Shown: one piece after another, positions 26,498-36,438 of the stretch
Position numbering within the stretch: the stretch's first letter is position 1
Layout: every line of letters starts with the position of its first letter
Assembly (NCBI GenBank): GCA_017792365.1
Contig: CP051229.1
Span: 1,550,001 to 1,614,000 of the forward strand
Length of the DNA stretch: 64,000 nt
Reading direction: 5' to 3'
Source of the DNA: Hyphomonas sp.
Lineage (GTDB): Bacteria > Pseudomonadota > Alphaproteobacteria > Caulobacterales > Hyphomonadaceae
The notes under the pieces: model-generated
Database searches by the model: none
What the model was told of the DNA's origin: nothing
What the model saw: only the letters and a program-made list of their open reading frames with translations
Translations under genes and position numbers: made by a program

Positions 26498-26512
26498 TGT
26501 TATAAAATTACA
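26498..26512. promoter_or_regulatory. Candidate Zur box
   Basis: TGTTATAAAATTACA, an imperfect dyad with halves TGTTAT and ATTACA (5 of 6 matching) around three A bases, in an otherwise GC-rich region. It matches the general TGTTAT-N3-ATAACA pattern of Zur sites and lies 42 bp before the zinc-receptor start. Binding by Zur is inference. Confidence 0.55.
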
Positions 26513-26628
26513 ATCCGCTGCGGCGCAAGCCCCGTGACCGGATTGGCGCTCCCGACACGCCATTGCACTTCGACTTCCCCTGTTTTCCCCTGTAGAAACG
26601 CCCTCAACGCCAGCAACAGGGCCGCGTT

Positions 26629-27285
26629 ATGAGCATCATTCCCAACCTACTGACCCTGCTCCGCCTGATCCTGGCCCCCATTGTCGCCTACGCGCTGTGG
26701 CGGGCGCTCAGCCTCCCGGACGCCAATCCAGCCCTCGACCTGGCCACTCAGGGGCCGTCCGAGGGCGACTGGGCCATCCTCGCGGCGGGCCTCTTCACCT
26801 TCGCCGCTTTCACCGACCTGCTCGACGGCTGGGCTGCGCGCGCCCTCAATGCAGGCTCGAAGCTGGGCCGCATCCTCGACCCCATCGCCGACAAGGCGCT
26901 CGTCGGCCTGCCGCTGATCGTGCTGACGCTCATCGCCTACCAGCAATCATCCCCCACACCCATGCTGGCAGTCATTGGCGTCTCGACAATCGTGATCGTC
27001 GGGCGCGATCTCCTGATCACGATCCTGCGCATGACCGCGTCCGACGGCGAAGGCGCCCGCGTCACGCAACTGGCCAAGTGGAAAACCACCGCGGAATTGC
27101 TGGCGGTCGGCCTGCCGATCTTCCTCGCCGCGGCGCCCGCCATCGCCGAGAGATTCGGCGAGGAATTCTCCGCGGCGCCGTGGATGATCTGGTCGTGGCT
27201 GTTGCTGCTCGGCTTCGCAGCGCTGCTGTCAGCGATCACCGCGATCCAGTACCTGACAGGATCCGCCAAACCGGCAGAGGCTTGA
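26629..27285 (+). CDS. CDP-alcohol phosphatidyltransferase (PgsA-like)
   Basis: 218 aa integral membrane enzyme. The family signature D-x2-D-G-x2-A-R-x8-G-x3-D-x3-D is complete in DLLDGWAARALNAGSKLGRILDPIADK. The N-terminus (IPNLLTLLRLILAPIVAYAL) is typical of CDP-diacylglycerol--glycerol-3-phosphate 3-phosphatidyltransferase, and further membrane helices follow (VIGVSTIVIVGRDLLI, PWMIWSWLLLLGFAALLSAI). The product would be phosphatidylglycerol phosphate; other head groups cannot be excluded by eye. The gene is monocistronic, followed by a long perfect hairpin. Confidence 0.88.
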   Translation: MSIIPNLLTLLRLILAPIVAYALWRALSLPDANPALDLATQGPSEGDWAILAAGLFTFAAFTDLLDGWAARALNAGSKLGRILDPIADKALVGLPLIVLTLIAYQQSSPTPMLAVIGVSTIVIVGRDLLITILRMTASDGEGARVTQLAKWKTTAELLAVGLPIFLAAAPAIAERFGEEFSAAPWMIWSWLLLLGFAALLSAITAIQYLTGSAKPAEA

Positions 27286-27305
27286 ACGACGGCCCGAAAG
27301 AACAA

Positions 27306-27340
27306 GGCCGCGTTCGCCGAGGGGGAAGGCGAACGCGGCC
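27306..27340. terminator. Stem-loop downstream of the CDP-alcohol phosphatidyltransferase gene
   Basis: Perfect 13-bp arms GGCCGCGTTCGCC and GGCGAACGCGGCC around a 9-nt purine-rich loop. No T-run follows on the plus strand, so it is either a Rho-assisted terminator or an mRNA-protecting hairpin. Confidence 0.6.
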
Positions 27341-27581
27341 GTTCAAGCAAGCGCGCGGGAGGGGGTTAGCGCATCGCTCGCTACGTGCTGGGGGCCAATC
27401 AAGGCTGAATGAATCAGGACCCCAACCAGTTGAGACGATGGGGGAACTTAGTGGATAAATAGTTAACGCCAGCCCCGCAAAAATTCATACATTGGGCGGT
27501 CGGCGCTGAACCGCCCTCCAGAACTTGACCGCAATCGCCAGCGCGCTAGCGCACCGAGACGCCACCCTGAGGAGCATCGCC

Positions 27582-28687
<1,106 letters not shown>

Positions 28688-28691
<4 letters not shown>

Positions 28692-29918
28692 GTCACAACC
28701 CCGGCCCGCTGCGGCGCAAACGCGGCGGGCTCGCCATCCGCCGTCCTGATATCGACTTCATCGTCGACCTCGGCGTCCACCTGATCAGGCGCGTCCGCCT
28801 GCAGCCCGTTCCTCCGCCAGAACGCCCAGCGGATGGAGCGATCATGCCTGCGCGCCAGCGGCGGCCCGATCAGCGCCGCCAGCGGTCGCGCCTGCGGCGT
28901 ATGCTCCAGCACCACCTTCAGCATGATCAGCATCGGCAACGAAATCAGCCCGCCCACCGGCCCCATATCCACGTCCAGAAGCTCGCGGTCAGAATGATCA
29001 CCAGCGGATTGAGCGTCATCCGCCGCCCATGATCAGCGGCGTGAAGACATTCGACTCGAGGAAGTTGATCGCAAGGTAGGCAAGGATCGGCATCAGCATC
29101 CCGACCAGCGTGTCCAGCGCCGTCAGCCCGGCAAGGCCCAGCAGCGCCACCGTGATCGCCGGCCCGACATATGGAATGAAGTTCAACAGCCCCGCCAGTC
29201 CGCCAAGCATGATCGGATTAGGCAGGCCAAGCGCCCAGCACGACAGGCCAACCGCAATGCCCATCACGATATTTATCGCAGAGAACGTCACGATGTATCC
29301 CGACACGCGGCGCTCGACTTCGCGAAACATCCGCGCCGTCCGCACCCGCCGCGACAGCGTCGGCTGGAACGCCACGATCTTGTCGCGGAACTCATGGCGC
29401 GTGAGCAGGAAGAAATACACGAGCACACACACGAACAGCAGCTGGATCGCGAAGGTCTGGAAGCTCGACATCAGCGACTGCGTCAGCTGCGGCCCCTCCA
29501 CCACGACCGCCTGCTCGCCACGCTCCGACGACGGCGCCGCCAGCTCCTCCACCTCGTTCGACAGCGACTGCACCTTGTCGAGCGGCTCCCGCAGCTGCTC
29601 CAGCTCCTGCTCGGCCTTCCGGATCGATTGCGGCGCGTCCTCCAGCCAGGCAGCCGCCGGCTCGGCAATCATCGAGAACACGAAATACGCGAACCCCGAC
29701 GCCAGCCCGATCGCCACCAGCGCAGACACAGCCCGCGGCAGAAGCAAATCATCCAGCCGCGAGCAGATCGGGCTTAAAATGACGGCAAACACAAAGGCGG
29801 TCGCGATCGGCAGCAGGTAGGCCCGCGCAACATAGAACGTGGCGGCAAGCGCGATCAGGGTAAGGAGACCGACACAAACCGCAAGAATGAGGTTGGGCTT
29901 GCGCTCCATCAGGCTCAT
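28688..29918 (-). CDS. AI-2E family transporter (frameshifted near C-terminus)
   Basis: Reconstructed about 410 aa. Membrane helices at the start ([28 protein letters not shown]), a large soluble insert ([29 protein letters not shown]), then the conserved back half ([36 protein letters not shown]). Family members continue with RR[31 protein letters not shown]; here those pieces lie in three frames, requiring one missing base at about 29026 and one at about 28960, both in C-runs. The start is set at the ATG 29918; a further 66 upstream codons lack hydrophobic character. Despite the name, most members export or transport unknown small molecules. It separates frmA and fghA. Confidence 0.85.
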
Positions 29919-30115
29919 CGCATCGCGCGGCAAGGTCGTGCCGCCGGGACGCATGGCTCCCATACGGCGCGCGCGATGTCGCTTTTTGCGGTCTGGTTTC
30001 ATCTGCCTGTTGCACCGCCCATATCGAGCGATAAACGACGGATCGACGCAGCAGTTCCCCGACACAGATTCTATATGGGTCCGGTGCGGGGTCCATCGCG
30101 CAACAGGAGACGGCA

Positions 30116-30949
30116 TTGGACATCACAAAAACCCACAAGGTTTCCGGCGGAACGCTCGCCTACTGCACGCACGACAGCGCCACGACGCAGACGCTCATGA
30201 CGCTGTCGGTCTTCACCCCGCCCGGCCCCGGCCCTTTCCCGGTGCTGATCTGGCTGTCCGGCCTCACCTGCACGGAAGACAACTTCACAACCAAGGCCGG
30301 CGCCTACAACGCCGCCGCCGAACACGGCGTCATGATCGTCGCCCCTGACACCTCGCCCCGCGGCCCGGGCGTCGCCGACGATCAGGCCTACGACCTCGGC
30401 CAAGGCGCCGGCTTTTACATCGACGCAACCCAGGCCCCCTGGACGCCCCACTTCATGATGGAGAGCTACGTCACAAAGGACCTTCTCTCTCTGATTGCAG
30501 ACAATTTTCCGGCCGATATCTCCCGCATCGGCGTATCTGGTCATTCTATGGGCGGTCACGGCGCGCTGACCCTCGCGCTCAAACACCCTGACCTGTTCCG
30601 CTCCGTCTCGGCCTTCGCGCCCATCGTATCGCCCACACGATGCCCATGGGGCGAAAAAGCCTTCACCGCCTATCTCGGCGAGAGCCGCGAAACCTGGAAA
30701 CACCACGACGCCAGCCTGCTGATGGAGTCAGGCGCAGCAAAAGGCGCCTACGACGACATCCTCATCGATCAGGGAACCGCCGACAATTTCCTCGCAGAAC
30801 AGCTGAAACCGGAACTGTTCAAAAACGCGTGCGCCGCCGCCGGACAGAAACTGACTTTGCGCATGCAGGAAGGCTACGACCATTCCTACTTTTTCATGGC
30901 GAGCTTTATCGCCGATCATATCGCCTGGCACGCAAAACGTCTGAAATAG
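30116..30949 (+). CDS. fghA: S-formylglutathione hydrolase
   Basis: 277 aa esterase-D family alpha/beta hydrolase. The nucleophile elbow is GHSMGG; other markers are LSGLTCTEDNFTTKAG, VAPDTSPRG, GAGFYIDATQAPW and the C-terminal GYDHSYFFMASFI (catalytic His). It hydrolyses S-formylglutathione to formate and glutathione, completing the pathway begun by frmA 1.4 kb upstream. The TTG start at 30116 follows AACAGGAGACGGCA, a good ribosome site at correct spacing. It is divergent from the AI-2E gene. Confidence 0.93.
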   Translation: MDITKTHKVSGGTLAYCTHDSATTQTLMTLSVFTPPGPGPFPVLIWLSGLTCTEDNFTTKAGAYNAAAEHGVMIVAPDTSPRGPGVADDQAYDLGQGAGFYIDATQAPWTPHFMMESYVTKDLLSLIADNFPADISRIGVSGHSMGGHGALTLALKHPDLFRSVSAFAPIVSPTRCPWGEKAFTAYLGESRETWKHHDASLLMESGAAKGAYDDILIDQGTADNFLAEQLKPELFKNACAAAGQKLTLRMQEGYDHSYFFMASFIADHIAWHAKRLK

Positions 30950-31103
30950 AGATTGCACTTACCTATGCTTGTCACTTCACCGATTGAAATCTCAAACGTC
31001 GAAGTGTAATCGTGAAATTATAGTTGGGGTGGACAATCGTTTAATTGCTGAACAGCCGCTGGCGCTCACCAGTGTCACCGAAAGTCCCGGAGTAGTTTAC
31101 CCA

Positions 31104-31448
31104 ATGGCCCGCAAGCCCCTCCCGAAGATCGATCACCTCAACCTCAACGAACTGAACAAACTCATCGAACAGGCCGAAGCGCTCCGCGAATCCCGCAAGG
31201 AAGACGCCAAGACAGAGTTCATGGACAAGATGCGCAAGGAAGCGCTGGCCGCAGGGCTCAGCCTCGACGCGCTCATGGGCCGCGCGCCCTCAGGCCGCCG
31301 CAAGCGCTCCGACGCAGGCGTCAAACTCAAGCCGAAATTCGTCGGCCCCAACGGCGAAACCTACACCGGTCGCGGCCCGACCCCGAAATGGCTCAAGGAT
31401 CTTGAAGCCAAGGGCGTCAACCGCAACAAGTATCTCGTAAAGGGCTAA
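31104..31448 (+). CDS. H-NS family nucleoid-associated protein
   Basis: 114 aa. The N-terminal half is a dimerising coiled coil (LNLNELNKLIEQAEALRESRKEDAKTEF), and the C-terminal DNA-binding domain holds FVGPNGETYTGRGPTPKWLKDLEAKG, matching the Y/W-x-G-R-G-x-x-P-x-W-L core of H-NS. The linker SGRRKRSDAG is basic. In alphaproteobacteria these HvrA/Spb-like proteins act as regulators or xenogeneic silencers of AT-rich DNA. The ATG at 31104 is used; the 150 bp before it are the most AT-rich stretch locally, which suits autoregulation. Confidence 0.88.
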   Translation: MARKPLPKIDHLNLNELNKLIEQAEALRESRKEDAKTEFMDKMRKEALAAGLSLDALMGRAPSGRRKRSDAGVKLKPKFVGPNGETYTGRGPTPKWLKDLEAKGVNRNKYLVKG

Positions 31449-31468
31449 AGCAGGCAGGAGGTCTGGCC

Positions 31469-32527
31469 GTGGCGAGTGTTGAACGGCTGGACCTTCTTGG
31501 CTCGCCCGGCTCTCCCTACACGCGGAAGATGCTGGCGCTCCTGCGCTACCGGCACATCCCATACCGGATGCTTTGGGGCGGTCATCACATGCCGCCACAG
31601 GGCTATCCCGCGCCGAAGGTTCGCTTGCTGCCGACCGTCTACTTCCGCGGCGCTGACGGCGAGCTCGAAGCCGCCGTCGATTCAACGCCGATCATCCGGC
31701 GGCTGGAAGCAGAGGTCGACGGCAGGTCCGTCATCCCGGCCAATCCCGAACTCGCATTCTACAACGAGCTGATCGAAGACTACGCGGACGAGTGGCTGAC
31801 CAAGGCCATGTTCCACTATCGCTGGCACCACGAGGCGGATCGGCGCAACGCCGGTCCGATGCTCACTTACTGGTCGGACAACACCCTACCCGAAGCGGAT
31901 GCACGCGACCGTGCCGACCAGTTCACCAAGCGACAATTCGACCGGCTCTACGTCGTCGGATCCAGCCCGCTAACCGCAACGACCATCGAGCAGAGTTACC
32001 ATCGCCTGGTGACCATCCTCGACAAGCTCATCCAGTTGAAAGGCTACGTGCTGGGCTCTCGGCCATCGTCTGCAGACTTCGCAATCTACGGCCAGCTCAC
32101 CCAGCTCGGCATCGTCGAACCAACGGCTGCGGCAGTGATGTCCGATCTCTCGCCCAGACTTCGCGCATGGCTGGATCGCATCGAAGACCTTTCAGGCCTC
32201 GATCCCGAAGACAGCGGCTGGTTTTCAATTGAAGAGGCGCGCACAGCGCTCGCGCCGTTGCTGGCCGAAATCGGCCGCGTCTACGTCCCGTTCCTCGCAG
32301 CGAACGCACAGGCGGTCGCAGCAGGCGCAAAGAGCTTGGAGACAGAAATCGACGGACGCACCTGGTCGCAGCCGGTCTTCCCTTATCAGGCCAAATGCCT
32401 CGCCGCGCTCAGAGACGCCGTCGCCAAACTGCCGGAGGCTTCAGCCCACGGCACGATAGCGACGCTCAAGGCCGCAGGCTGCGACGGCCTGATCACCGAC
32501 GCGGCCGCCGCTCCCCCCAAGCCCTAG
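31469..32527 (+). CDS. Glutathione S-transferase family protein, extended
   Basis: 352 aa, longer than the usual 200-230 aa. The thioredoxin-like N-terminal domain is LLGSPGSPYTRKMLALLRYRHIPYRML with cis-Pro in LLPTVYF, and the DSTPIIRRLEAE strand-helix contacts glutathione. The helical C-terminal domain includes VLGSRPSSADFAIYGQLTQLG. A further 100 residues to the end (IGRVYVPFLAANAQAVAAGAKSLE...) lie outside the core. The likely active-site Ser or Tyr is in GSPGSPY. The GTG start at 31469 follows GCAGGAGG. The 3' end overlaps the convergent rnk gene by 4 bp. Confidence 0.85.
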   Translation: MASVERLDLLGSPGSPYTRKMLALLRYRHIPYRMLWGGHHMPPQGYPAPKVRLLPTVYFRGADGELEAAVDSTPIIRRLEAEVDGRSVIPANPELAFYNELIEDYADEWLTKAMFHYRWHHEADRRNAGPMLTYWSDNTLPEADARDRADQFTKRQFDRLYVVGSSPLTATTIEQSYHRLVTILDKLIQLKGYVLGSRPSSADFAIYGQLTQLGIVEPTAAAVMSDLSPRLRAWLDRIEDLSGLDPEDSGWFSIEEARTALAPLLAEIGRVYVPFLAANAQAVAAGAKSLETEIDGRTWSQPVFPYQAKCLAALRDAVAKLPEASAHGTIATLKAAGCDGLITDAAAAPPKP

Positions 32528-32922
32528 TTGGCGGACCTCACCGCCAGCACAGTCAGCCTGTGCGCGCGGCCCGCAGGCGCCTGCCACTCGATCGACTGTC
32601 CGGCCGAAAGACCGATCAGCATGGCGCCCACATGCGAGAGCACCGACAGCCTGCCATTCGAAAAGTCGGCGTCGCTCGGATAAACCAGCCTGAAGTCGCG
32701 ATAGACCGAACCATCATAATCGAAGTCGATCAGATTGCTCATGCCGGCGGCGTTGGCAGACGCCCCGTCGTCAGCGGCGATCTCCGCGCGCGCAAGCTCG
32801 CCAAGCAGCGCAGCAGCGCCCGGCTCGCGATCCTCAAGCGAGGAGGCAAGATTGAAGAGCCGCTCATGGTCGGCCCCGGAAACTACGATTGGCGGCAAGG
32901 CCGTTACAGATTGCATGGTCAT
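32524..32922 (-). CDS. rnk: Nucleoside diphosphate kinase regulator Rnk-like
   Basis: 132 aa from the ATG at 32922 after AGGAATC (another ATG is two codons on); the longer frame to 33024 is not family-like. The N-terminal helical piece has SGADHERLFNLASSLEDREPGAAALLGELARAEI. The C-terminal GreA/GreB-like domain contains FRLVYPSDADFSNGRLSVLSHVGAMLIGLSAGQSIEW, the Rnk hallmark. Rnk proteins bind RNA polymerase's secondary channel region and affect nucleotide and polysaccharide metabolism in Pseudomonas and E. coli. It is convergent with the GST gene. Confidence 0.88.
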   Translation of the reverse strand: MTMQSVTALPPIVVSGADHERLFNLASSLEDREPGAAALLGELARAEIAADDGASANAAGMSNLIDFDYDGSVYRDFRLVYPSDADFSNGRLSVLSHVGAMLIGLSAGQSIEWQAPAGRAHRLTVLAVRSAN

Positions 32923-33206
32923 GATTCCTGAAAATATGCAGAGGTCCGCAGCCGTTCTGCGCCATCGCGCGAGCCGTTCTGCCGACCTGGAAAGTTTAAG
33001 TGTTTCGTTCTGGCGGGCGCACATTCACTGCGCTGCGGAACATGATCTCCCCCAACAACGCCGAACGTAATTCGGCTGTCGCCAGGGGCTACTGGCGTGT
33101 CAGAATTCGAACCGTCCAGCGGTCGAAACGAAGACAGGCGAGGCTGATCATCGCAATTAGATTGGGGTGGTCCGGAACATTGTCAACGGATGTCGACGCC
33201 GCGAAT

Positions 33207-33283
33207 GGTAGTGGGAGAGAGACTTGAACTCTCGACCTCAGGATTATGAGTCCTGCGCTCTAACCAGCTGAGCTACCCCACCA
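33207..33283 (-). tRNA. tRNA-Met (anticodon CAT, elongator-like)
   Basis: Reverse-complement cloverleaf: acceptor GGTGGGG/TCCCACT (wobble at both ends), D-arm GCTCAGCTGGTTAGAGC, anticodon loop CTCATAA (CAT) on a CAGGA/TCCTG stem, T-arm GAGAG-TTCAAGT-CTCTC, discriminator A and encoded CCA. Normal G18-G19. Elongator Met is favoured, though a tRNA-Ile2 with modified C34 has the same anticodon. Confidence 0.92.
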
Positions 33284-33343
33284 CATTCCGGCGCGGAGGC
33301 CGGTGTATAGACAACCGATCCGGCCCATGCAAGGCGCGCAATT

Positions 33344-34474
33344 TCACGCTGAAAGCAGCGAGCTGACGCGCTCCCCGATCGCCATCGAGGATGTCAGGCC
33401 CGGGCTCTCGATCCCGATCAGGTTGACGAGGCCCGGCACCCCATGCGCCTCAGGTCCCTCGATCAGGAAATCTCCCGGCGCCTCTCCTGGGCCGACCAGC
33501 TTGGGCCGCACGCCGGCATAGCCCGGCGCCAGCGTCCCGTCCTTCAGCCCGGGCCAGTATCGCCGCACCTCCTTGTAGAAGACATCGGCCCGCTCGGGAT
33601 TCACCCGGTAGTCGAACGGCGGTCCGGCGTCATCCGGCAGCCATTCGACATCCGGCCCAAGCCGCGTGCCGCCCCCCAGGTCGATGGTGAGGTGCAGGCC
33701 TAGGCTCGCCTTGTTGTGCATCGGATAGATCAGCTGCGAGAACTGGGCCTTGCCGGCGACCGTGTAATAATTGCCCTTCGCCCAGTGCATGGTCAGCTCG
33801 GCATAGTCGGGCGCGCCCTCGATCGCACGCGTGAGCCTCAAGGCGGAGTGGCCGGCCGAATTCACCACCGTACGGGCGCGAATGCGTGCTGGACTATCCC
33901 CTCCCGTCACCACTTCGATACCATCGCTGAGAACGGAGCCGCCAATCGCCGGCGTGGAGAAAGCGACCGCGCCGCCGCGATCCTCAATCTCACCCTGCAG
34001 GGCAAGGAAGTAAGCATGGCTGTCGAATATGCCGGACACCGGGGAAACGATCGCGCCCCGCGTCTCCGGGCTCAGCGCGGGCTCCAGCTCCCGCGCCGCC
34101 GTCCCGGATATGACCTCGACGCCCTCGACATCGTTGTCGATCGACTTCTGGTGCAGCGCCGCCAGAGCGTCGGCTTCCTCGTCCGTGACCGCCACGACCA
34201 GCTTGCCGCACCGGTTCGCCTCAACCCCGCGCTCGGCGCAATACTGGTAAAGCATCCGCCGTCCCCGCACGCACAACTCGGCCTTGTTGGACCCGGTCGG
34301 GTAATACAATCCGGCATGCACGACTTCGGAATTGCGCGATGAGGTCTCCGTGGCGATGGCGTCGGCCGCCTCCAGCACAAGCACGTCGCGCCCGGCAAGC
34401 GCCAGCGCCCTGCCGCACGCCAGGCCCACCCCGCCGGCCCCGACTACGACCACATCAGCATCGAAAGATTCCAT
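33344..34474 (-). CDS. FAD-dependent oxidoreductase, L-2-hydroxyglutarate oxidase-like
   Basis: 376 aa from the ATG at 34474. The dinucleotide fold is VVVVGAGGVGLACGRALALAGRDVLVLEA near the N-terminus. Further family features are SSRNSEVVHAGLYYPTGSNKAELCVRG (FAD/substrate loop, characteristic of LhgO/L2HGDH proteins), CGKLVVA, YPMHNKASLGLHLTIDLGGGTRLGPDVEW and GVRPKLVGPGE. It would oxidise an L-2-hydroxy acid. Substrate identity beyond the clade is not certain. It is divergent from the Lrp-type regulator, which could control it. Confidence 0.86.
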   Translation of the reverse strand: MESFDADVVVVGAGGVGLACGRALALAGRDVLVLEAADAIATETSSRNSEVVHAGLYYPTGSNKAELCVRGRRMLYQYCAERGVEANRCGKLVVAVTDEEADALAALHQKSIDNDVEGVEVISGTAARELEPALSPETRGAIVSPVSGIFDSHAYFLALQGEIEDRGGAVAFSTPAIGGSVLSDGIEVVTGGDSPARIRARTVVNSAGHSALRLTRAIEGAPDYAELTMHWAKGNYYTVAGKAQFSQLIYPMHNKASLGLHLTIDLGGGTRLGPDVEWLPDDAGPPFDYRVNPERADVFYKEVRRYWPGLKDGTLAPGYAGVRPKLVGPGEAPGDFLIEGPEAHGVPGLVNLIGIESPGLTSSMAIGERVSSLLSA

Positions 34475-34713
34475 GCGCCTAGTTCTCCATAGCTGACCGC
34501 CAATGCAAGATGACAGTTTTGCCGCTCCACCCGCGCTCCACCCGCCGGCCACCCCCGGCGCTCATCTCTGATACGCCGCAGCCCACCTTCGACGGGCGAT
34601 GCCCACCCACGGGGCGCCGCGCCCGCCATCGAAGAAAATTTCTTGCCAAACCTTGCGATTTATGGCGTTTGCCAGATAATTCCTTTCCAGTATTCGAGTT
34701 TAGCGGGCAAAAC

Positions 34714-35217
34714 ATGTCATCAACACTGGACGCGATCGATACGCGCATTCTGAACCTCATCCAGAATGACGCTGCACTTTCCGTTGCGGAAATCGCAGAC
34801 AAGGTGGGCCTGTCTTCAAGCCCCTGCTGGCGCCGCATAAAACGGATGGAAGAACAAGGCGTTATCGCCAAACGCGTGACGATCCTCGACCACGACAAGC
34901 TGGGCCTCACCTTCGAGGTCGTCGCCAACGTCAAGCTCCAGCTCCCCAGCCGCGAGAACCTCGAACGCTTCGAAAACGCCGTCCGCGGCTGGCCCGAAGT
35001 CATTGAATGCATGACGGTAACTGGCGGCGTCGACTACGTCGTCCGCATCGTCACGACCGACATGCACGCCTACGACAACTTCCTGCGCGACAAGATCCTG
35101 GCCCTCGGTCTCGTCTCCGACATCCAGTCCCGCATCATCGTAAACGTCGCCAAGCGCACCACGGCGGCGCCGCTCGGCCTCATCAGCCCGCACCCAACCT
35201 CGACCGTCGACGCCTAG
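34714..35217 (+). CDS. Lrp/AsnC family transcriptional regulator
   Basis: 167 aa. The AsnC-type helix-turn-helix is LDAIDTRILNLIQNDAALSVAEIADKVGLSSSPCWRRIKRMEEQGVI at the N-terminus. The RAM (ligand) domain follows, with GWPEVIECMTVTGGVDYVVRIVTTDMHAYDNFLRDKIL. The start ATG 34714 matches the family; an in-frame GTG at 34510 would add 68 unrelated residues. The divergent neighbour is the 2-hydroxy-acid oxidase, a plausible target. The stop overlaps the convergent DUF2332 gene by 4 bp. Confidence 0.92.
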   Translation: MSSTLDAIDTRILNLIQNDAALSVAEIADKVGLSSSPCWRRIKRMEEQGVIAKRVTILDHDKLGLTFEVVANVKLQLPSRENLERFENAVRGWPEVIECMTVTGGVDYVVRIVTTDMHAYDNFLRDKILALGLVSDIQSRIIVNVAKRTTAAPLGLISPHPTSTVDA

Positions 35218-36281
35218 TCCCGGCCAGCCAACCAGCGCAGCCGTTTCCCATGCGGATCGGCCTCGCCCAGCACGGTGGATACGCCCGGACCGCCCGACCA
35301 CACTCGCGCACGCAGCAGGATGCGAGTGCTGTCCGCAGGCCCGCCAAGCACGGCCTCGGGCTCAAAGCAGACCCATGCAAGCTGATGCTCAGCATCCGCT
35401 GCAGATCCGGCAGCCTCGATCGCCTCAGCGATCCGCACCTGCTCCTCCCGGCTCGGATACTGCAGGAAGATCGAGTGGAAGATTACCGTCGTGCCGGCCG
35501 TCAATCCGCCTGCCAGCTGCTGCGCGAGCCACTCGTCCGCCTGCGCCTGTTCGACACGCACAGGCGCTGACCGCGCAACCTCGATCGCCGCATTCAGCCG
35601 GTCCATCCGGTCAAACTGATCCGGCCAGATGTAGGCCCGCAACCGCGCCGCCGCGCCTTCGTCCAAAGGATCAATCGGCGCCCGATCGCACGCCCGCCGC
35701 TCAGCGATCCGGATATCCCGCCAGACCGGCGCATCGCCGTCGATCTCGGTCGCGATCAATGGACCGACCGCGTCCGCCTGCTGAGAGTCACGGAACGTAT
35801 ACCGGAACCGGTCCCAGTTCGAATTGAGCCCGGCGCTCGCGCCAAGCTCAAGCATGCGAAACGGCCGCGGCGCACGCGCAGCCAGCCAGAGGAATCCGGG
35901 AGCAAGCACGCCTGACCGGCCGACCTCGTTCGTCTGCGGCGGCGACCTGAGAAACTCCCTGACCCAGGCCTCCCGCTCCGCAAGAAACGCCAGCGCCGCC
36001 CGCCAAACGCGATCGATATCGTAGGCCCGCTCACGCTTCGGGTACGTAGCTGCAAGCCTGTCCTCGAGCCCCAGCAGGACAGACGCATGCAGCGCGCCAG
36101 CCAGCCTCAACCCCAGCGCATCGACATGCGGATCTGTCGGCCAGCCTCGCGTCAATGTCTCGACAACGCCACCGGCTTCGCAATCGTCGGCGGCGCGCTC
36201 CATGAGCTGCGCGGTGAACTGCGACCCAAGCCGCTCACACCATGCGCCCTGCAGCCGCAGATGCTCTACGACAGACATCAT
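35214..36281 (-). CDS. DUF2332 family protein
   Basis: 355 aa. Family signatures: AWCERLGSQFTAQLMERAADD at the N-terminus, NEVGRSGVLAPGFLWLAARAPRPFRMLELGASAGLNSNWDRFRY in the middle, and IFHSIFLQYPSREEQVRIAEAIEAAG. The LELGASAGLN segment resembles the glycine-rich SAM-binding loop of class I methyltransferases, which suggests a methyltransferase-like fold. Its biological role is unknown. It lies downstream of a thiolase gene and a 33-aa membrane ORF on the same strand with short gaps, so the three may be one transcript. Confidence 0.87.
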   Translation of the reverse strand: MMSVVEHLRLQGAWCERLGSQFTAQLMERAADDCEAGGVVETLTRGWPTDPHVDALGLRLAGALHASVLLGLEDRLAATYPKRERAYDIDRVWRAALAFLAEREAWVREFLRSPPQTNEVGRSGVLAPGFLWLAARAPRPFRMLELGASAGLNSNWDRFRYTFRDSQQADAVGPLIATEIDGDAPVWRDIRIAERRACDRAPIDPLDEGAAARLRAYIWPDQFDRMDRLNAAIEVARSAPVRVEQAQADEWLAQQLAGGLTAGTTVIFHSIFLQYPSREEQVRIAEAIEAAGSAADAEHQLAWVCFEPEAVLGGPADSTRILLRARVWSGGPGVSTVLGEADPHGKRLRWLAGRD

Positions 36282-36306
36282 CCAAGGCGCCAGACGACTG
36301 GGCGCC

Positions 36307-36408
36307 TTACGCCATCACGACGAAGACCAGCGCAGCCACACCCGCAAGCACGATAGCAAGCAGCGTCGCCAGCGTAACGAACCTGAATTGTCGGAGCCGA
36401 CGCCACAT
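36307..36408 (-). CDS. 33-aa single-helix membrane protein
   Basis: Short ORF between the thiolase and DUF2332 genes. The translation begins with a basic N-terminus (MWRRLRQFRF) and continues as one uninterrupted hydrophobic helix (VTLATLLAIVLAGVAALVFV) to the stop, the positive-inside layout of a small inner-membrane protein. The gap to the thiolase stop is 30 bp and to the DUF2332 start 25 bp, consistent with a reading frame kept in an operon. No strong ribosome site is seen (GGTGGCAAGCC precedes the ATG). Resembles small TM proteins seen beside thiolase genes, but no named family was recognised. Confidence 0.65.
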   Translation of the reverse strand: MWRRLRQFRFVTLATLLAIVLAGVAALVFVVMA

Positions 36409-36438
36409 GGCTTGCCACCGGCGTCGCCCTGAGGCTGC

